This document shows positions 50,841-59,762 of a stretch of DNA of 64,000 bases, piece by piece (positions within the stretch are counted from its first letter, which is position 1; the number at the start of each line of letters is the position of its first letter). Under the pieces are notes generated by a model. That model was not told the origin of the DNA and did not search any database. It saw only the letters and a program-made list of their open reading frames with translations. This stretch comes from Peptococcaceae bacterium 1198_IL3148 (GTDB taxonomy: Bacteria; Bacillota; Desulfotomaculia; Desulfotomaculales; Desulfohalotomaculaceae): positions 1-64,000 of the forward strand of contig JBAIYS010000013.1 in assembly GCA_036763105.1 (NCBI GenBank), in the 5' to 3' direction. The position numbers and the translations under genes were made by a program.

Positions 50841-53800
50841 ATGAGCAAAATGGAGTTACAAGGGTTATTACAACCATTAAATGAGACAACTGAATTTGCA
50901 TCGATAACCAACGGTTTAACCAGGGGCTTTAACCAGCAAATGGTCTTTGGACTGGCTGGTTCCCAGCGGGCATTGGTGATGGCCGGCCTAATTGCCATGG
51001 TGTCAGGACCGGTGCTGATTGTCACAGCGGGTGAAGGTGAGGCAACGGCTTTAGCCGATGATTTGAGCGGTCTGCATTTAGGTAGGGAAGTGATGGTTTT
51101 TCCTGTCTGGCAGTCGATGCCGTTAGAAGTTTTTTCCCACAGCAATGATCTAGTGGTTCAGCGGTTAAAGGTATTGGAGGCATTGACCGCCGGTGAATCG
51201 CCAGTGGTTATCGCTCCCATCGAGGCGCTGATCAGACGATTGGTGCCCGTTGACATATTTAAGGCTGCCCGACGCAATATTCAAGTGGGCCAGCAATTGG
51301 ACCTGGAAGACTTGCAAAGTTTTTTAGTTAGACATGGTTACGAAAGATTTGATCTCATTGAAGGTGCGGGCCAATTTTCCATTCGGGGTGGAATTATAGA
51401 TATTTATCCCATGACCGCCCCAAACCCGGTGCGGATAGAATTATGGGATGATGAAGTGGATTCCATCAGGACCTTTGACCCGGTTTCGCAGCGATCGGTG
51501 GAGAACATTAAAGAAATTGACATTAAGCCAGCCCGGGAAATAGTGATTGGTGAAGCTGATTGGTCTGCTGGCAGAGAACGTCTTAGCGAAGAGTATAAAA
51601 ATCACAGCAAGAAACTATATAAAACGGCCAGCGTTGATGCGCAACACCAGTTGACGGGGCAGGTGGAAACCTGGCTCACTAAGTTGGAAAAACCTGTTTA
51701 CTATGAAGGATTAGAACAATTGCTACCATTTTTTTACCCTCGGACAGTAAACCTACTGGATTACCTTTTGCCGGGGGTACCCGTGTTGGTGGACGACCCA
51801 TTGCGTATAAAAGAAATGGTGGACAATATTCAAAAGGAGCGCGCAGCAACCCACGCAGATTTATTGGCAAAGGGCAAAGTGTTGCCATCGCAATATGAAA
51901 TCTATTTAGACTGGCGGCAAACGTTGTCTAAAATGGAAGGGCGCCAAGGCATATATTTTTCATTCCTGCCCCGCAATCCGCAATTTCTTAAGCCCCACAA
52001 CGTGGTTAATTTTAACGCCAAACCAATGCACTCGTTTTTGGGTAATACCGAAGTGCTGGTGGATGAAATTAGGCAATGGAAAAGGAAAAATCACGCTGTG
52101 GTGTTGATGGTGGGCAATGGTCAAAGGGCCAGGAACCTATTGGAGACATTAAAGGAATATAAAGTGGATGCCTTTTACATGTCCAATTTGACCAAAGAAG
52201 TGGCGCCGGGAAATGTGGTGATTACCGAAGGTTCTTTGTCGGCGGGATTTGAAATATTGGCCGCCCGTTTAGTGGTTATTACCGAAAAGGAAATATTTGG
52301 CCAGCGCAAAAAGGTTAAAACTAATCAGACCCGTTCCGAGCGACGCATGGCCACCAAAGACGATTTAAATGTGGACGACTATGTGGTCCATGTTAATCAC
52401 GGTATTGGCCGCTACTTAGGGATAACCACTTTAGATATTGGCGATATCCAACGGGATTACTTAATTATCAAGTACAGTGGTGATGATAAGGTCTATGTGC
52501 CCACCGACCAAGTGGGAATGTTGCAGCGTTATATGGGTAACGAAGGGGTGGTGCCCAAACTTTCTAAGCTTGGCGGTAACGAGTGGAACCGAGCCAAAAA
52601 CAGGGTTAGAAATGCAGTAAAAGAAATTGCCCAAGATTTAATCAAACTTTATGCCCAGCGCGAAACACTAAAGGGTCATGCCTATGGACCGGATACCGTG
52701 TGGCAAAAAGAGTTTGAAATGTCCTTCCCCTATGAAGAAACGCCGGATCAACTGCGCTCAATTGAAGAAGTAAAACGGGATTTAGAACGCCCGCGACCGA
52801 TGGATCGATTGCTCTGCGGCGATGTGGGTTATGGCAAAACAGAGGTGGCTTTAAGGGCGGCCTTTAAAGTGGTCAATGAAGGCAAACAGGTGGCGGTGTT
52901 GGTGCCAACCACCATTTTGGCTCAACAACATTACAACACCTTTAGAGAAAGATTTGCCCAATATCCTATCAATATTGAAATGTTGTCCAGATTTCGCACC
53001 CCTAAGGAGCAACGTCAGATAATAAAGGGTTTAGAAAGTGGCACGGTGGATATAGTGATTGGCACCCATCGATTGGTGTCCAATGATGTCAAGTTTAAAG
53101 ATCTGGGACTGCTGGTGGTGGATGAAGAACAGCGCTTTGGGGTAACCCATAAAGAAAGGTTGAAACAATTGCGCACCACGGTGGATGTGCTGACCCTTAC
53201 CGCCACACCAATACCGCGGACACTCCACATGTCATTGGTGGGGGTTAGGGATACCAGTCTGTTGGAAACGCCACCGGAGGATCGTTTTCCCATTCAAACC
53301 TATGTGTTGGAGGAAGACCCGGTGATGATTAGAGAGGCCATCAGGCGGGAAATCAGTCGGGGGGGCCAGGTGTTTTATGTCCACAACCGCATAGCGGAGT
53401 TGGATGACTTGGCCAATTGGATTGCTGCCTTGGTGCCGGAGGCAAAACTGGTGGTGGCCCATGGGCAGATGAAGGAAGATGAACTGGAAAAAACAATGCT
53501 GGAGTTTATGGATGGGGCCTATGATGTTTTGATTTGCACCACCATAATTGAAACTGGCTTAGATATCTCCAATGCCAATACACTAATCATTAAAGATGCA
53601 GATAAATTTGGCCTGGCCCAATTATACCAACTGCGGGGGAGGGTAGGAAGAACCAACCGTTTGGCCTATGCCTACTTTACTTTTCGGCGTGATAAAGTAT
53701 TAACGGAAGAGGCAGAAAAAAGGTTACATGCCATCCGGGAATTTACCGAACTGGGTTCCGGTTATAAAATAGCGCTGCGGGACTTAGAAATTAGAGGGGC

Positions 53801-54368
53801 CGGTAATATTTTAGGGGCCGAGCAGCATGGGCACATAGCAGAAGTGGGTTTTGATTTATACTGCAAAATGTTGGAAGAGGAGATTAGAGCAGCTAAAGGA
53901 GAAACCAAAGAAGCTAGCATAGAAACCATGGTGGAATTGCCTGTTGATGCCTATATACCGGATAAATACATCAGTGATTCCAGTCAAAAGGTGGAGTTGT
54001 ACAGGCGCATAGCCGCTGTTAAGGATTTGGAACAAATTGCAGATTTAGAAGAGGAATTGATAGACCGTTATGGCGATTTGCCTAGCCCGGTGGAACGATT
54101 GCTAATGGTGGCAAGAATTAAAGTGCTGGGCAGTGATTTAAGGCTAAAAAGCATTAACAGACAGAGGGGCATGTTTAACTTTGTATTTGATGCCCAACCC
54201 CCTTTGGATGCGGCACAACTGGTGGCTTTGGGAGAAACCTATAGAAACCGGATTAAGTTTAATAATACCGAAGATGGTTTTGAAATTAAGTATAAGGCCA
54301 GAGAAGTTTCGCAACTAGACATCAGATTATTGCAAGATCTGTATAAACTATTGGAAAAATTGCGTTAG
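50841..54368 (+). CDS. mfd: transcription-repair coupling factor
   Basis: Removes stalled RNA polymerase at lesions and recruits UvrA. About 1175 residues. The UvrB-homology region (residues 1-400) has YERFDLIEGAGQFSIRGGIIDIYP. The RNAP-interacting CarD-like domain (DDYVVHVNHGIGRYLG, about 512-530) follows, then the RecG-like translocase (GDVGYGKTEVALRAAF, Walker A; DEEQRFGVTHKE, Walker B) and the C-terminal TRCF domain. Start chosen at ATG 50841; a TTG at 50811 lies inside the leader terminator hairpin and is unlikely. Confidence 0.95.
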   Translation: MSKMELQGLLQPLNETTEFASITNGLTRGFNQQMVFGLAGSQRALVMAGLIAMVSGPVLIVTAGEGEATALADDLSGLHLGREVMVFPVWQSMPLEVFSHSNDLVVQRLKVLEALTAGESPVVIAPIEALIRRLVPVDIFKAARRNIQVGQQLDLEDLQSFLVRHGYERFDLIEGAGQFSIRGGIIDIYPMTAPNPVRIELWDDEVDSIRTFDPVSQRSVENIKEIDIKPAREIVIGEADWSAGRERLSEEYKNHSKKLYKTASVDAQHQLTGQVETWLTKLEKPVYYEGLEQLLPFFYPRTVNLLDYLLPGVPVLVDDPLRIKEMVDNIQKERAATHADLLAKGKVLPSQYEIYLDWRQTLSKMEGRQGIYFSFLPRNPQFLKPHNVVNFNAKPMHSFLGNTEVLVDEIRQWKRKNHAVVLMVGNGQRARNLLETLKEYKVDAFYMSNLTKEVAPGNVVITEGSLSAGFEILAARLVVITEKEIFGQRKKVKTNQTRSERRMATKDDLNVDDYVVHVNHGIGRYLGITTLDIGDIQRDYLIIKYSGDDKVYVPTDQVGMLQRYMGNEGVVPKLSKLGGNEWNRAKNRVRNAVKEIAQDLIKLYAQRETLKGHAYGPDTVWQKEFEMSFPYEETPDQLRSIEEVKRDLERPRPMDRLLCGDVGYGKTEVALRAAFKVVNEGKQVAVLVPTTILAQQHYNTFRERFAQYPINIEMLSRFRTPKEQRQIIKGLESGTVDIVIGTHRLVSNDVKFKDLGLLVVDEEQRFGVTHKERLKQLRTTVDVLTLTATPIPRTLHMSLVGVRDTSLLETPPEDRFPIQTYVLEEDPVMIREAIRREISRGGQVFYVHNRIAELDDLANWIAALVPEAKLVVAHGQMKEDELEKTMLEFMDGAYDVLICTTIIETGLDISNANTLIIKDADKFGLAQLYQLRGRVGRTNRLAYAYFTFRRDKVLTEEAEKRLHAIREFTELGSGYKIALRDLEIRGAGNILGAEQHGHIAEVGFDLYCKMLEEEIRAAKGETKEASIETMVELPVDAYIPDKYISDSSQKVELYRRIAAVKDLEQIADLEEELIDRYGDLPSPVERLLMVARIKVLGSDLRLKSINRQRGMFNFVFDAQPPLDAAQLVALGETYRNRIKFNNTEDGFEIKYKAREVSQLDIRLLQDLYKLLEKLR

Positions 54369-54412
54369 AACAATTAAAATTTAATGTTAAATGAGGAAGG
54401 AGATTTTAAAAT

Positions 54413-55435
54413 ATGCCCAAAAAAATTTTTGCAGCACTGATGGGACTACTGCTGCTGATGGCAGTGGTTGCTGGCTGCGGACAAAGGGATGTTGCGGCCA
54501 CTGTTAACGGTGAGGAAATTTCTTTAGAGAAATACAACAAGCGGGTGGCGGATGTTAAAAAGAACTTTGAACAACAGGGAATTGATCTTTCGTCAGAGCA
54601 AGGTAAAGAGATGGAGCAAACCATTAAAGCACGGGTATTGGATAGCATGATCGAAGAGGTTTTAATTTTACAACAGGCCGAAGAAAAGGGTGTTATGCCA
54701 GAGAATAAAGAGATCGATGATCAACTGCAACAAATAAAAGACACCTATCAAACCGACGAAGAATATCAGAAGGCATTGAAAGAATTAAATACCACAGAAG
54801 AAGAACTGCGGGAAGTTATCACCATAAACTTGGCGGGCAATAATCTTTACCAAAAAGTTACCGCAGATGTAAAAGAGATTAATATTGAGCAAGCCAGGGA
54901 ATACTACCAGCAAAATAAGGAACAGTTTAGTGAACCTGAACAATTAAATGTACGTCATATCCTGTTTTTTGTCAATGAAGGTGATAATCCAAGTATACCG
55001 GTAAAAAGAAGTGGCGCTGACGCTAAAAAACTAGCAGAACAAGTGATAGCTGATCTTAACCAAGGGGCAGATTTTGCTGAATTGGCTAAGGAAAAATCGG
55101 AAGATACTGGTTCTAAAGGGGAAGGGGGGACTTATATATTTGCACCAGAGGCAGGATTAACTGATCCAGATTTTACAAAGGCCGCAGAGGCCCTGGCGGT
55201 GGGACAATACACAAAGGAACCAGTTAAAAGCCAATTTGGGTATCATGTAATTAAGCTAGAACAACAGATTCCAGCAAAACAAAGTGCCTTTGAAGAAGTT
55301 AAAGAAAGTATTGTGCTAGAACAGACCCAAAAGGCCAAGGATGAGCGCTTTATGGAATTTATTAATGGGGTTAAGGAAAAGGCTAAGATAGAGAAAAAAG
55401 TTGAAGTATCCCAGGATGATTCGGCAAAAAAATAG
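54413..55435 (+). CDS. PrsA/SurA-type peptidyl-prolyl isomerase lipoprotein
   Basis: Extracytoplasmic folding factor, 340 residues. Lipoprotein signal with lipobox VVAGC (Cys22), a SurA_N-like helical domain (about 25-175), and a parvulin rotamase domain (NVRHILFFVNEG near 179 to FGYHVIKLEQQIPA near 280). It sits between mfd and spoVT, an insertion relative to B. subtilis. RBS AAGGAG precedes the ATG. Confidence 0.93.
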   Translation: MPKKIFAALMGLLLLMAVVAGCGQRDVAATVNGEEISLEKYNKRVADVKKNFEQQGIDLSSEQGKEMEQTIKARVLDSMIEEVLILQQAEEKGVMPENKEIDDQLQQIKDTYQTDEEYQKALKELNTTEEELREVITINLAGNNLYQKVTADVKEINIEQAREYYQQNKEQFSEPEQLNVRHILFFVNEGDNPSIPVKRSGADAKKLAEQVIADLNQGADFAELAKEKSEDTGSKGEGGTYIFAPEAGLTDPDFTKAAEALAVGQYTKEPVKSQFGYHVIKLEQQIPAKQSAFEEVKESIVLEQTQKAKDERFMEFINGVKEKAKIEKKVEVSQDDSAKK

Positions 55436-55482
55436 ACAAACCCCTAAAAGCCGAAATTAATTTTTCTTCTTTTGGTAAAATA

Positions 55483-55513
55483 TGAATAATTGCTAACCTC
55501 CTGCTATATACTA
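55483..55513 (+). promoter_or_regulatory. sigma-G-type promoter of spoVT
   Basis: TGAATA (55483-55488), 18-bp spacer, TATACTA (55507-55513; consensus CATACTA). spoVT is a sigma-G gene in B. subtilis, and spacing fits that class. Confidence 0.65.
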
Positions 55514-55566
55514 TCACAGAAAGTTATTTCGCGTAATCATGCAGACTAAAGGAGGGAAGGAAATCC

Positions 55567-56127
55567 ATGAAAGCAACGGGTATTGTACGTCGGATAGATG
55601 ATTTGGGAAGAGTTGTAATACCAAAAGAGATTCGTAGAACATTGCGTATAAGAGAAGGCGATCCACTGGAGATTTTTGTTGATAGAGAAGGCGAGGTTAT
55701 ACTTAAGAAATATTCCCCCATCGGCGAATTGGGTGATTTTGCTAAGGAATATGCGGATTCATTGCACGAGGCGCTGGGGCATATTTCTTGCATTGCAGAC
55801 AGGGACACCATTATAGCAGTTTCCGGTGCACCAAAGAAAGAATTATTAAATAAGCCCATAGGACCGGTTGTGGAAAAAGTCATGGAAGAGCGCAAAGTGA
55901 TTATTATTAATAATCCAGCAGAAGACCCCAACTGCAAGGATGGTTCGATTATTGCGGATAGTGAATGCAAATATACCAGTGAAGTCATTGCTCCCATAAT
56001 TTCCGAAGGGGACCCAATCGGAGCGGTGATTTTGGCATCTAAAGAAAGTGACATTAAAATGGGTGAACTGGAATTAAAATTGGCTGAAACCGCGGCAGGT
56101 TTTTTGGCAAAACAAATGGAACAGTAA
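55567..56127 (+). CDS. spoVT: stage V sporulation protein T
   Basis: Forespore transcription regulator, 186 residues. AbrB-like DNA-binding domain (KATGIVRRIDDLGRVVIPKEIRRTLRIREGDPLEIF, 2-37) and a C-terminal GAF-like domain (about 60-180). Both are intact. In B. subtilis it tunes sigma-G genes. RBS AAGGAGGGA. The gene has its own sigma-G-type promoter and a terminator. Confidence 0.97.
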   Translation: MKATGIVRRIDDLGRVVIPKEIRRTLRIREGDPLEIFVDREGEVILKKYSPIGELGDFAKEYADSLHEALGHISCIADRDTIIAVSGAPKKELLNKPIGPVVEKVMEERKVIIINNPAEDPNCKDGSIIADSECKYTSEVIAPIISEGDPIGAVILASKESDIKMGELELKLAETAAGFLAKQMEQ

Positions 56128-56128
56128 T

Positions 56129-56156
56129 AAGGAGGCCAGAGGGCCTCCTTGATTTT
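56129..56156 (+). terminator. terminator of spoVT
   Basis: Stem AAGGAGGCC with GGCCTCCTT and GATTTT tail, two bases after the stop codon. Confidence 0.75.
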
Positions 56157-56206
56157 ATATATACTGGGACAAGCCACTGTTGCGAAGTGGTAAGCGAGGT
56201 GAAATT

Positions 56207-57022
56207 GTGGCTAATTACGAGAACTGTCGTTATCCGTTGGACCCCTTGGTGGATGTGATGGCAAAACTTAGGGCAGATGATGGTTGCCCTTGGGACAAGG
56301 AGCAAACCCACGATACGTTAAGACAGTATTTGGTCGAAGAAACCTATGAGGTAATGGAGGCCCTAGACACAAAAGATAAGTATAAAATTTGTGATGAATT
56401 GGGAGACTTACTGTTACAAATAGTATTTCATGCCCAAATAGCTGCTGAAGAGCAACGATTTACCATTAACGATGTCATTAATGCCATTACCCAAAAAATG
56501 ATCCGGCGCCATCCCCATGTTTTTGGTGATACTAAGGTGCAAAATAGCGATGAAGTATTGGTGAATTGGGACAAAATAAAGTCAATGGAGCGGGGCCACC
56601 AGCAGGGGCAGAAGTCTTTACTGGCCAACATACCAAAGGGATTGCCTGCGTTAAATCGGGCTACAAAACTGCAGGCTAGAGCTGCCAGGGTGGGTTTTGA
56701 CTGGCCGGATTACCAAGGGGCGTTAGAGAAGGTGGTTGAAGAGACCAATGAGCTGCGTGGGGCTATTCAGGGTGGCAATTACAATGAAATTTATGACGAG
56801 TTAGGAGATTTACTATTTGCGGTGGTTAACGTGGGACGATTGCTGGATATAGATGCGGAGGGGGCGTTGACTAAAACCAACAATAAATTTACCAACCGCT
56901 TTCAGTACATAGAAAACCAAGCCGGTGCCCAGCTATCTGAAATGTCTTTGGCAGAAATGGATAGGCTTTGGGATGAGGCAAAATGTTTGGAAATTAAAAA
57001 AGATGGTAAAAATAATAAATAA
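56207..57022 (+). CDS. mazG: nucleoside triphosphate pyrophosphohydrolase
   Basis: About 271 residues, tandem MazG domains. First: [26 protein letters not shown] with the EExxE metal motif and DELGD. Second: [13 protein letters not shown] and [10 protein letters not shown]. It hydrolyses non-canonical or excess NTPs. GTG 56207 after GAGGTG is preferred. It follows spoVT, with spoVB of the B. subtilis order missing. Confidence 0.95.
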   Translation: MANYENCRYPLDPLVDVMAKLRADDGCPWDKEQTHDTLRQYLVEETYEVMEALDTKDKYKICDELGDLLLQIVFHAQIAAEEQRFTINDVINAITQKMIRRHPHVFGDTKVQNSDEVLVNWDKIKSMERGHQQGQKSLLANIPKGLPALNRATKLQARAARVGFDWPDYQGALEKVVEETNELRGAIQGGNYNEIYDELGDLLFAVVNVGRLLDIDAEGALTKTNNKFTNRFQYIENQAGAQLSEMSLAEMDRLWDEAKCLEIKKDGKNNK

Positions 57023-57111
57023 AATGCGGAAAAATTTGCAAACAAGCAGGAAAATTACTGGTTTTATCGAATTTAACAGAGAAGTTTTTAGAAAACAGAG
57101 GAGGTATTCGG

Positions 57112-57390
57112 GTGAATAAAGCAGAGTTAATTACCAGCGTTTCAGAAAAGTCAGAGTTAACTAAGAAAGATGCGGAAAAGGCAGTAAATGCTTTGTTGGA
57201 GACAGTTAGTGAAGCGCTGGCTGCTGGGGATAAAATTCAGCTGGTTGGATTTGGCACTTTCGAAACAAGAGAGCGCTCTGCCCGTAAAGGTCGCAATCCC
57301 CAAACTGGTGCAGAAATTGAAATTGCTGCCACCAAAGTTCCCGTTTTCAAAGCCGGTAAGGCACTGAAAGATGCAGTAGCTAAAAAATAA
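57112..57390 (+). CDS. hup: DNA-binding protein HU
   Basis: Histone-like architectural protein, 92 residues. MNKAELI-type start (here GTG), [25 protein letters not shown] arm (residues 42-66) and [14 protein letters not shown] end. RBS GAGGAGG. Terminator follows directly. Confidence 0.97.
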   Translation: MNKAELITSVSEKSELTKKDAEKAVNALLETVSEALAAGDKIQLVGFGTFETRERSARKGRNPQTGAEIEIAATKVPVFKAGKALKDAVAKK

Positions 57391-57392
57391 GA

Positions 57393-57424
57393 AATAATCA
57401 GACCTTAGGGTCTGATTATTTTTT
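57393..57424 (+). terminator. terminator of hup
   Basis: A 12-bp perfect stem (57393-57404 with 57409-57420) and T run. Confidence 0.9.
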
Positions 57425-57449
57425 ATATAATTGGATTGGGGTTGTTAAC

Positions 57450-57722
57450 ATGAGGTTAGATAAATTTATTAAAGTTTCTCGGATTATAAAAAGAAGGACG
57501 GTGGCCAAAGAAGTATGTGACAGTGGCAAGGTTTTATTGAACCAACGGGTGGCCAAGGCTGGCAGTGAAGTTAAACCGGGGGATGTTTTGGAAATCCAAT
57601 TTGGCAATAAAACTTTAAAAGTAAAAATTCTAGAGGTAAAAGAAAATGCCCCGGCCAAGGAGGCAGCATCGCTATACCAGGTGTTAGAAGAGACCTTTCA
57701 CCCGCAACAACCGCTTTTTTAG
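57450..57722 (+). CDS. rqcP: S4-domain RNA-binding protein RqcP (YabO)
   Basis: 90 residues. S4 fold at the N-terminus (MRLDKFIKVSRIIKRRTVAKEVCDSGKVLLNQ). Family proteins (Hsp15/RqcP) bind the 50S subunit and support alanine-tail synthesis in ribosome quality control with RqcH. Order hup-rqcP-...-yabP as in B. subtilis. Confidence 0.94.
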   Translation: MRLDKFIKVSRIIKRRTVAKEVCDSGKVLLNQRVAKAGSEVKPGDVLEIQFGNKTLKVKILEVKENAPAKEAASLYQVLEETFHPQQPLF

Positions 57723-57795
57723 TGATTAATTTTGGTTAGGTGTTATATTAAGTTACCCCACTGCGAAAAATAATGAAAAATAGTGGGGTGGTATA

Positions 57796-58737
57796 ATGAA
57801 AAAAACACTAAAGTTACTTTTGCCAGTGGTTATCGCCTTGGCGGTGCTAACTGCCTGTGGAGGCAACGAAGAGAAGAAACCTGAGCAGCAAGAATTTAAA
57901 GGGGAGCCAACCATAAGTTTGTTCATCAATGACACCGGTGAAAAGAAGCAAATTAAATTGGAAGAATATTTGGTTGGGGTGGTGGCGGCAGAAATGGAAC
58001 CCACTTGGCCAGAAAATGCTTTGGCGGCACAGGCCATATTGGCGCGAACATTTACCATGGAAAACATCGCCAGTGGACGGGTAAAAAAGCTACATGGCGC
58101 CGATGCCTCCACCAGTGTGGAAGAGTTTCAAGCCTATGACCCGTCCCGTATTAACGATAACGTGAGAAAGGCCGTTGAAAGTACCCGGGGGCAAGTGATT
58201 AAATACAACGGTGATTATGTTAAGGGCTGGTTTGCAGCCTGCTGCGGTGGGGTAACGGCCAATGCCGTCGAGGGGTTAGACTGGCGAAAAACCCAAACCC
58301 CATATATTAAAGCGGGCCTGCAGGACGGTTGTTTAGAAGTTACCACACCTGAAAACAAAAAGTGGGTGGCCACCATTCCTTTAGATCAAGTGAGGGCCGC
58401 AGTGCAAAAAACTGTGGGCCAAGATCCAGGAAACATCACAACTGTAGAAGTTGCCCAATGGGGTCCTTCCGGTAGAGCCCAACAAATTAAAGTGGGCAAT
58501 GTGCAGCTGAGCGGCCCTGGATTTAGATTGGCGGTGGGCAGTGAGGTAATGCGTTCCACACTGATCAAGGATATCAGGGTGGAAGGTAACAACTTGGTGA
58601 TCACCGGCCAAGGCTTTGGTCATGGAGTGGGCATGTGTCAATGGGGAGCTAACAAAATGGCCACCGAAGGCAAGTCACCGGAGGAAATCGTTAAATTTTA
58701 TTATCAAGATGTGACCATTGATAAATTGTGGCAATAA
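57796..58737 (+). CDS. SpoIID/LytB-domain lipoprotein
   Basis: 313 residues. Lipoprotein signal with LTACGG (Cys22). SpoIID-like catalytic domain: VVAAEMEPTWPENALAAQAILARTFT (about 64-90), WFAACCGGVTANAVEG (about 144-160), and GFGHGVGMCQWGANKMA (about 272-288). SpoIID is a peptidoglycan lytic transglycosylase used in engulfment. The lipid anchor and operon position (before yabP) differ from classic spoIID, so I call it SpoIID-like. Confidence 0.9.
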   Translation: MKKTLKLLLPVVIALAVLTACGGNEEKKPEQQEFKGEPTISLFINDTGEKKQIKLEEYLVGVVAAEMEPTWPENALAAQAILARTFTMENIASGRVKKLHGADASTSVEEFQAYDPSRINDNVRKAVESTRGQVIKYNGDYVKGWFAACCGGVTANAVEGLDWRKTQTPYIKAGLQDGCLEVTTPENKKWVATIPLDQVRAAVQKTVGQDPGNITTVEVAQWGPSGRAQQIKVGNVQLSGPGFRLAVGSEVMRSTLIKDIRVEGNNLVITGQGFGHGVGMCQWGANKMATEGKSPEEIVKFYYQDVTIDKLWQ

Positions 58738-58747
58738 AGTTCAAAAC

Positions 58748-58774
58748 AAAGGGATGCGCAAGCATTCCTTTTTT
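58748..58774 (+). terminator. terminator of the SpoIID-like gene
   Basis: Stem 58748-58757 with 58762-58771 around a GCAA tetraloop, followed by T residues. Confidence 0.8.
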
Positions 58775-58829
58775 CTTTAGCAGTCAAACTAGTTATTAGA
58801 AGGTGTGTTAAACGCTTAAAAGTTAATTA

Positions 58830-58964
58830 AAAAAGTTGGCGATTTTGCAATAGTGAGCGACATATGGATGAGCAGTGCCAAACTAAGCGGAGCCAGCAGA
58901 CTGAGCGCTAAGTTTGCGCCTGCGAAGGAATCGGAGCGAACGGTGCAAAATCACCAGCTTTTTT
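58830..58964. repeat. long-inverted-repeat element, copy R5 (135 bp, apex deleted)
   Basis: Inverted in orientation relative to R1 and clearly its relative. Terminal repeats AAAAAGTTGGCGATTTTGC and its partner at the right end match over 17 of 19 positions. The R1 apex, including both small hairpins (about 85 bp), is missing while both arms remain. The right flank also shares CTGGCTTGCATAAT with the outer flank of R1. Confidence 0.85.
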
Positions 58965-59020
58965 ATACTAACAGTTGGTCAGAGCTGGCTTGCATAATTT
59001 CTTATTTACTTTGAAATGCC

Positions 59021-59342
59021 GGTGGCTTTTGCCGTGGTTTGATGTTTGTTTATCTGTTGAGATTGATGTTACTTTTAAAAACCCGTCACCTGTTGCACCG
59101 CTCACTTTTGGAATAGTTTCGCAGACCGAACTAAAGCTCATCCGGCTGTCTCTGGCAGGGTCCCTAGCAAATTCGCCGTCCTTGGCTCAGTTGCCGGTGG
59201 CGCACGTCCTGTGCGCCACCCTGCCTCCGACAGCCTTCTTCGCTAAGTTCGGTTCGCTGCTCAACTATATGTCGTTCGCTACTGCAGCAGGAGCCGGGTT
59301 TTTTAATCAACCTTTATTTTGAAAGCAGGGGCAGTAGCCACC
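59021..59342. repeat. long-inverted-repeat element, copy R6 (322 bp)
   Basis: Full-length copy, close to R3. Left end GGTGGCTTTTGCC (59021-59033), right end GGGCAGTAGCCACC. Apex hairpin GGTGGCGCAC/GTGCGCCACC (59196-59220). It lies 57 bases after R5, giving the same paired layout as R1-R2. Together R5 and R6 fill most of the 720 bases between the SpoIID-like gene and yabP. Confidence 0.85.
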
Positions 59343-59460
59343 TGTGTTGTTTGTATTTCAGAGTTTTACCTTGGAACAGTCAAGATCAAATTGATTACTT
59401 GTCATAAATAAACACCAATGGAATAAATATTAAAAATGAATAATGATTGGAGGGTGTCAA

Positions 59461-59739
59461 GTGGAAGAACGGGGTAAACATAGATTGGAAATGATAGATC
59501 GAAAGCAGTTGTCCCTTAAAGGGGTTCAGCACGTGGGCACCTTTGATGAAAATGAAATTACTCTGGATACCAACATGGGTTTTGTCTCATTAAAGGGAGA
59601 AGGGATGCATATTACACAGTTGAACCTAGACGATGGAGATTTAACAATAGAAGGCTATATCAATAGCATCGAGTATATCGAAGGCAAAACCGCCAAGGGT
59701 GGGAAAGGCAAAGGAATATTGAACCGATTGTTGAAATAG
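59461..59739 (+). CDS. yabP: sporulation protein YabP
   Basis: 92 residues. YabP-family beta-rich protein (RKQLSLKGVQHVGTFDENEITLDTNMGFVSLKGEGMHI). It is needed, with YabQ, for sporulation in B. subtilis, where it is a sigma-E gene. GTG 59461 sits seven bases after GGAGGG and is preferred to the ATG that includes the RBS. A Lys/Gly-rich tail follows the conserved core. Confidence 0.92.
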   Translation: MEERGKHRLEMIDRKQLSLKGVQHVGTFDENEITLDTNMGFVSLKGEGMHITQLNLDDGDLTIEGYINSIEYIEGKTAKGGKGKGILNRLLK

Positions 59740-59762
59740 GCCGCTGAAAGGGGTGCCGTTCA

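Noticed and set aside
58975-59322. Open frame through repeat R6, with similar frames in R1 (11069-11329), R3 (33483-33716) and R4 (37602-37799, minus)
   Set aside because: The frames shift between copies through indels and have no consistent start or RBS. The conserved feature is the palindromic structure, so the shared peptide-like stretches follow from DNA similarity.
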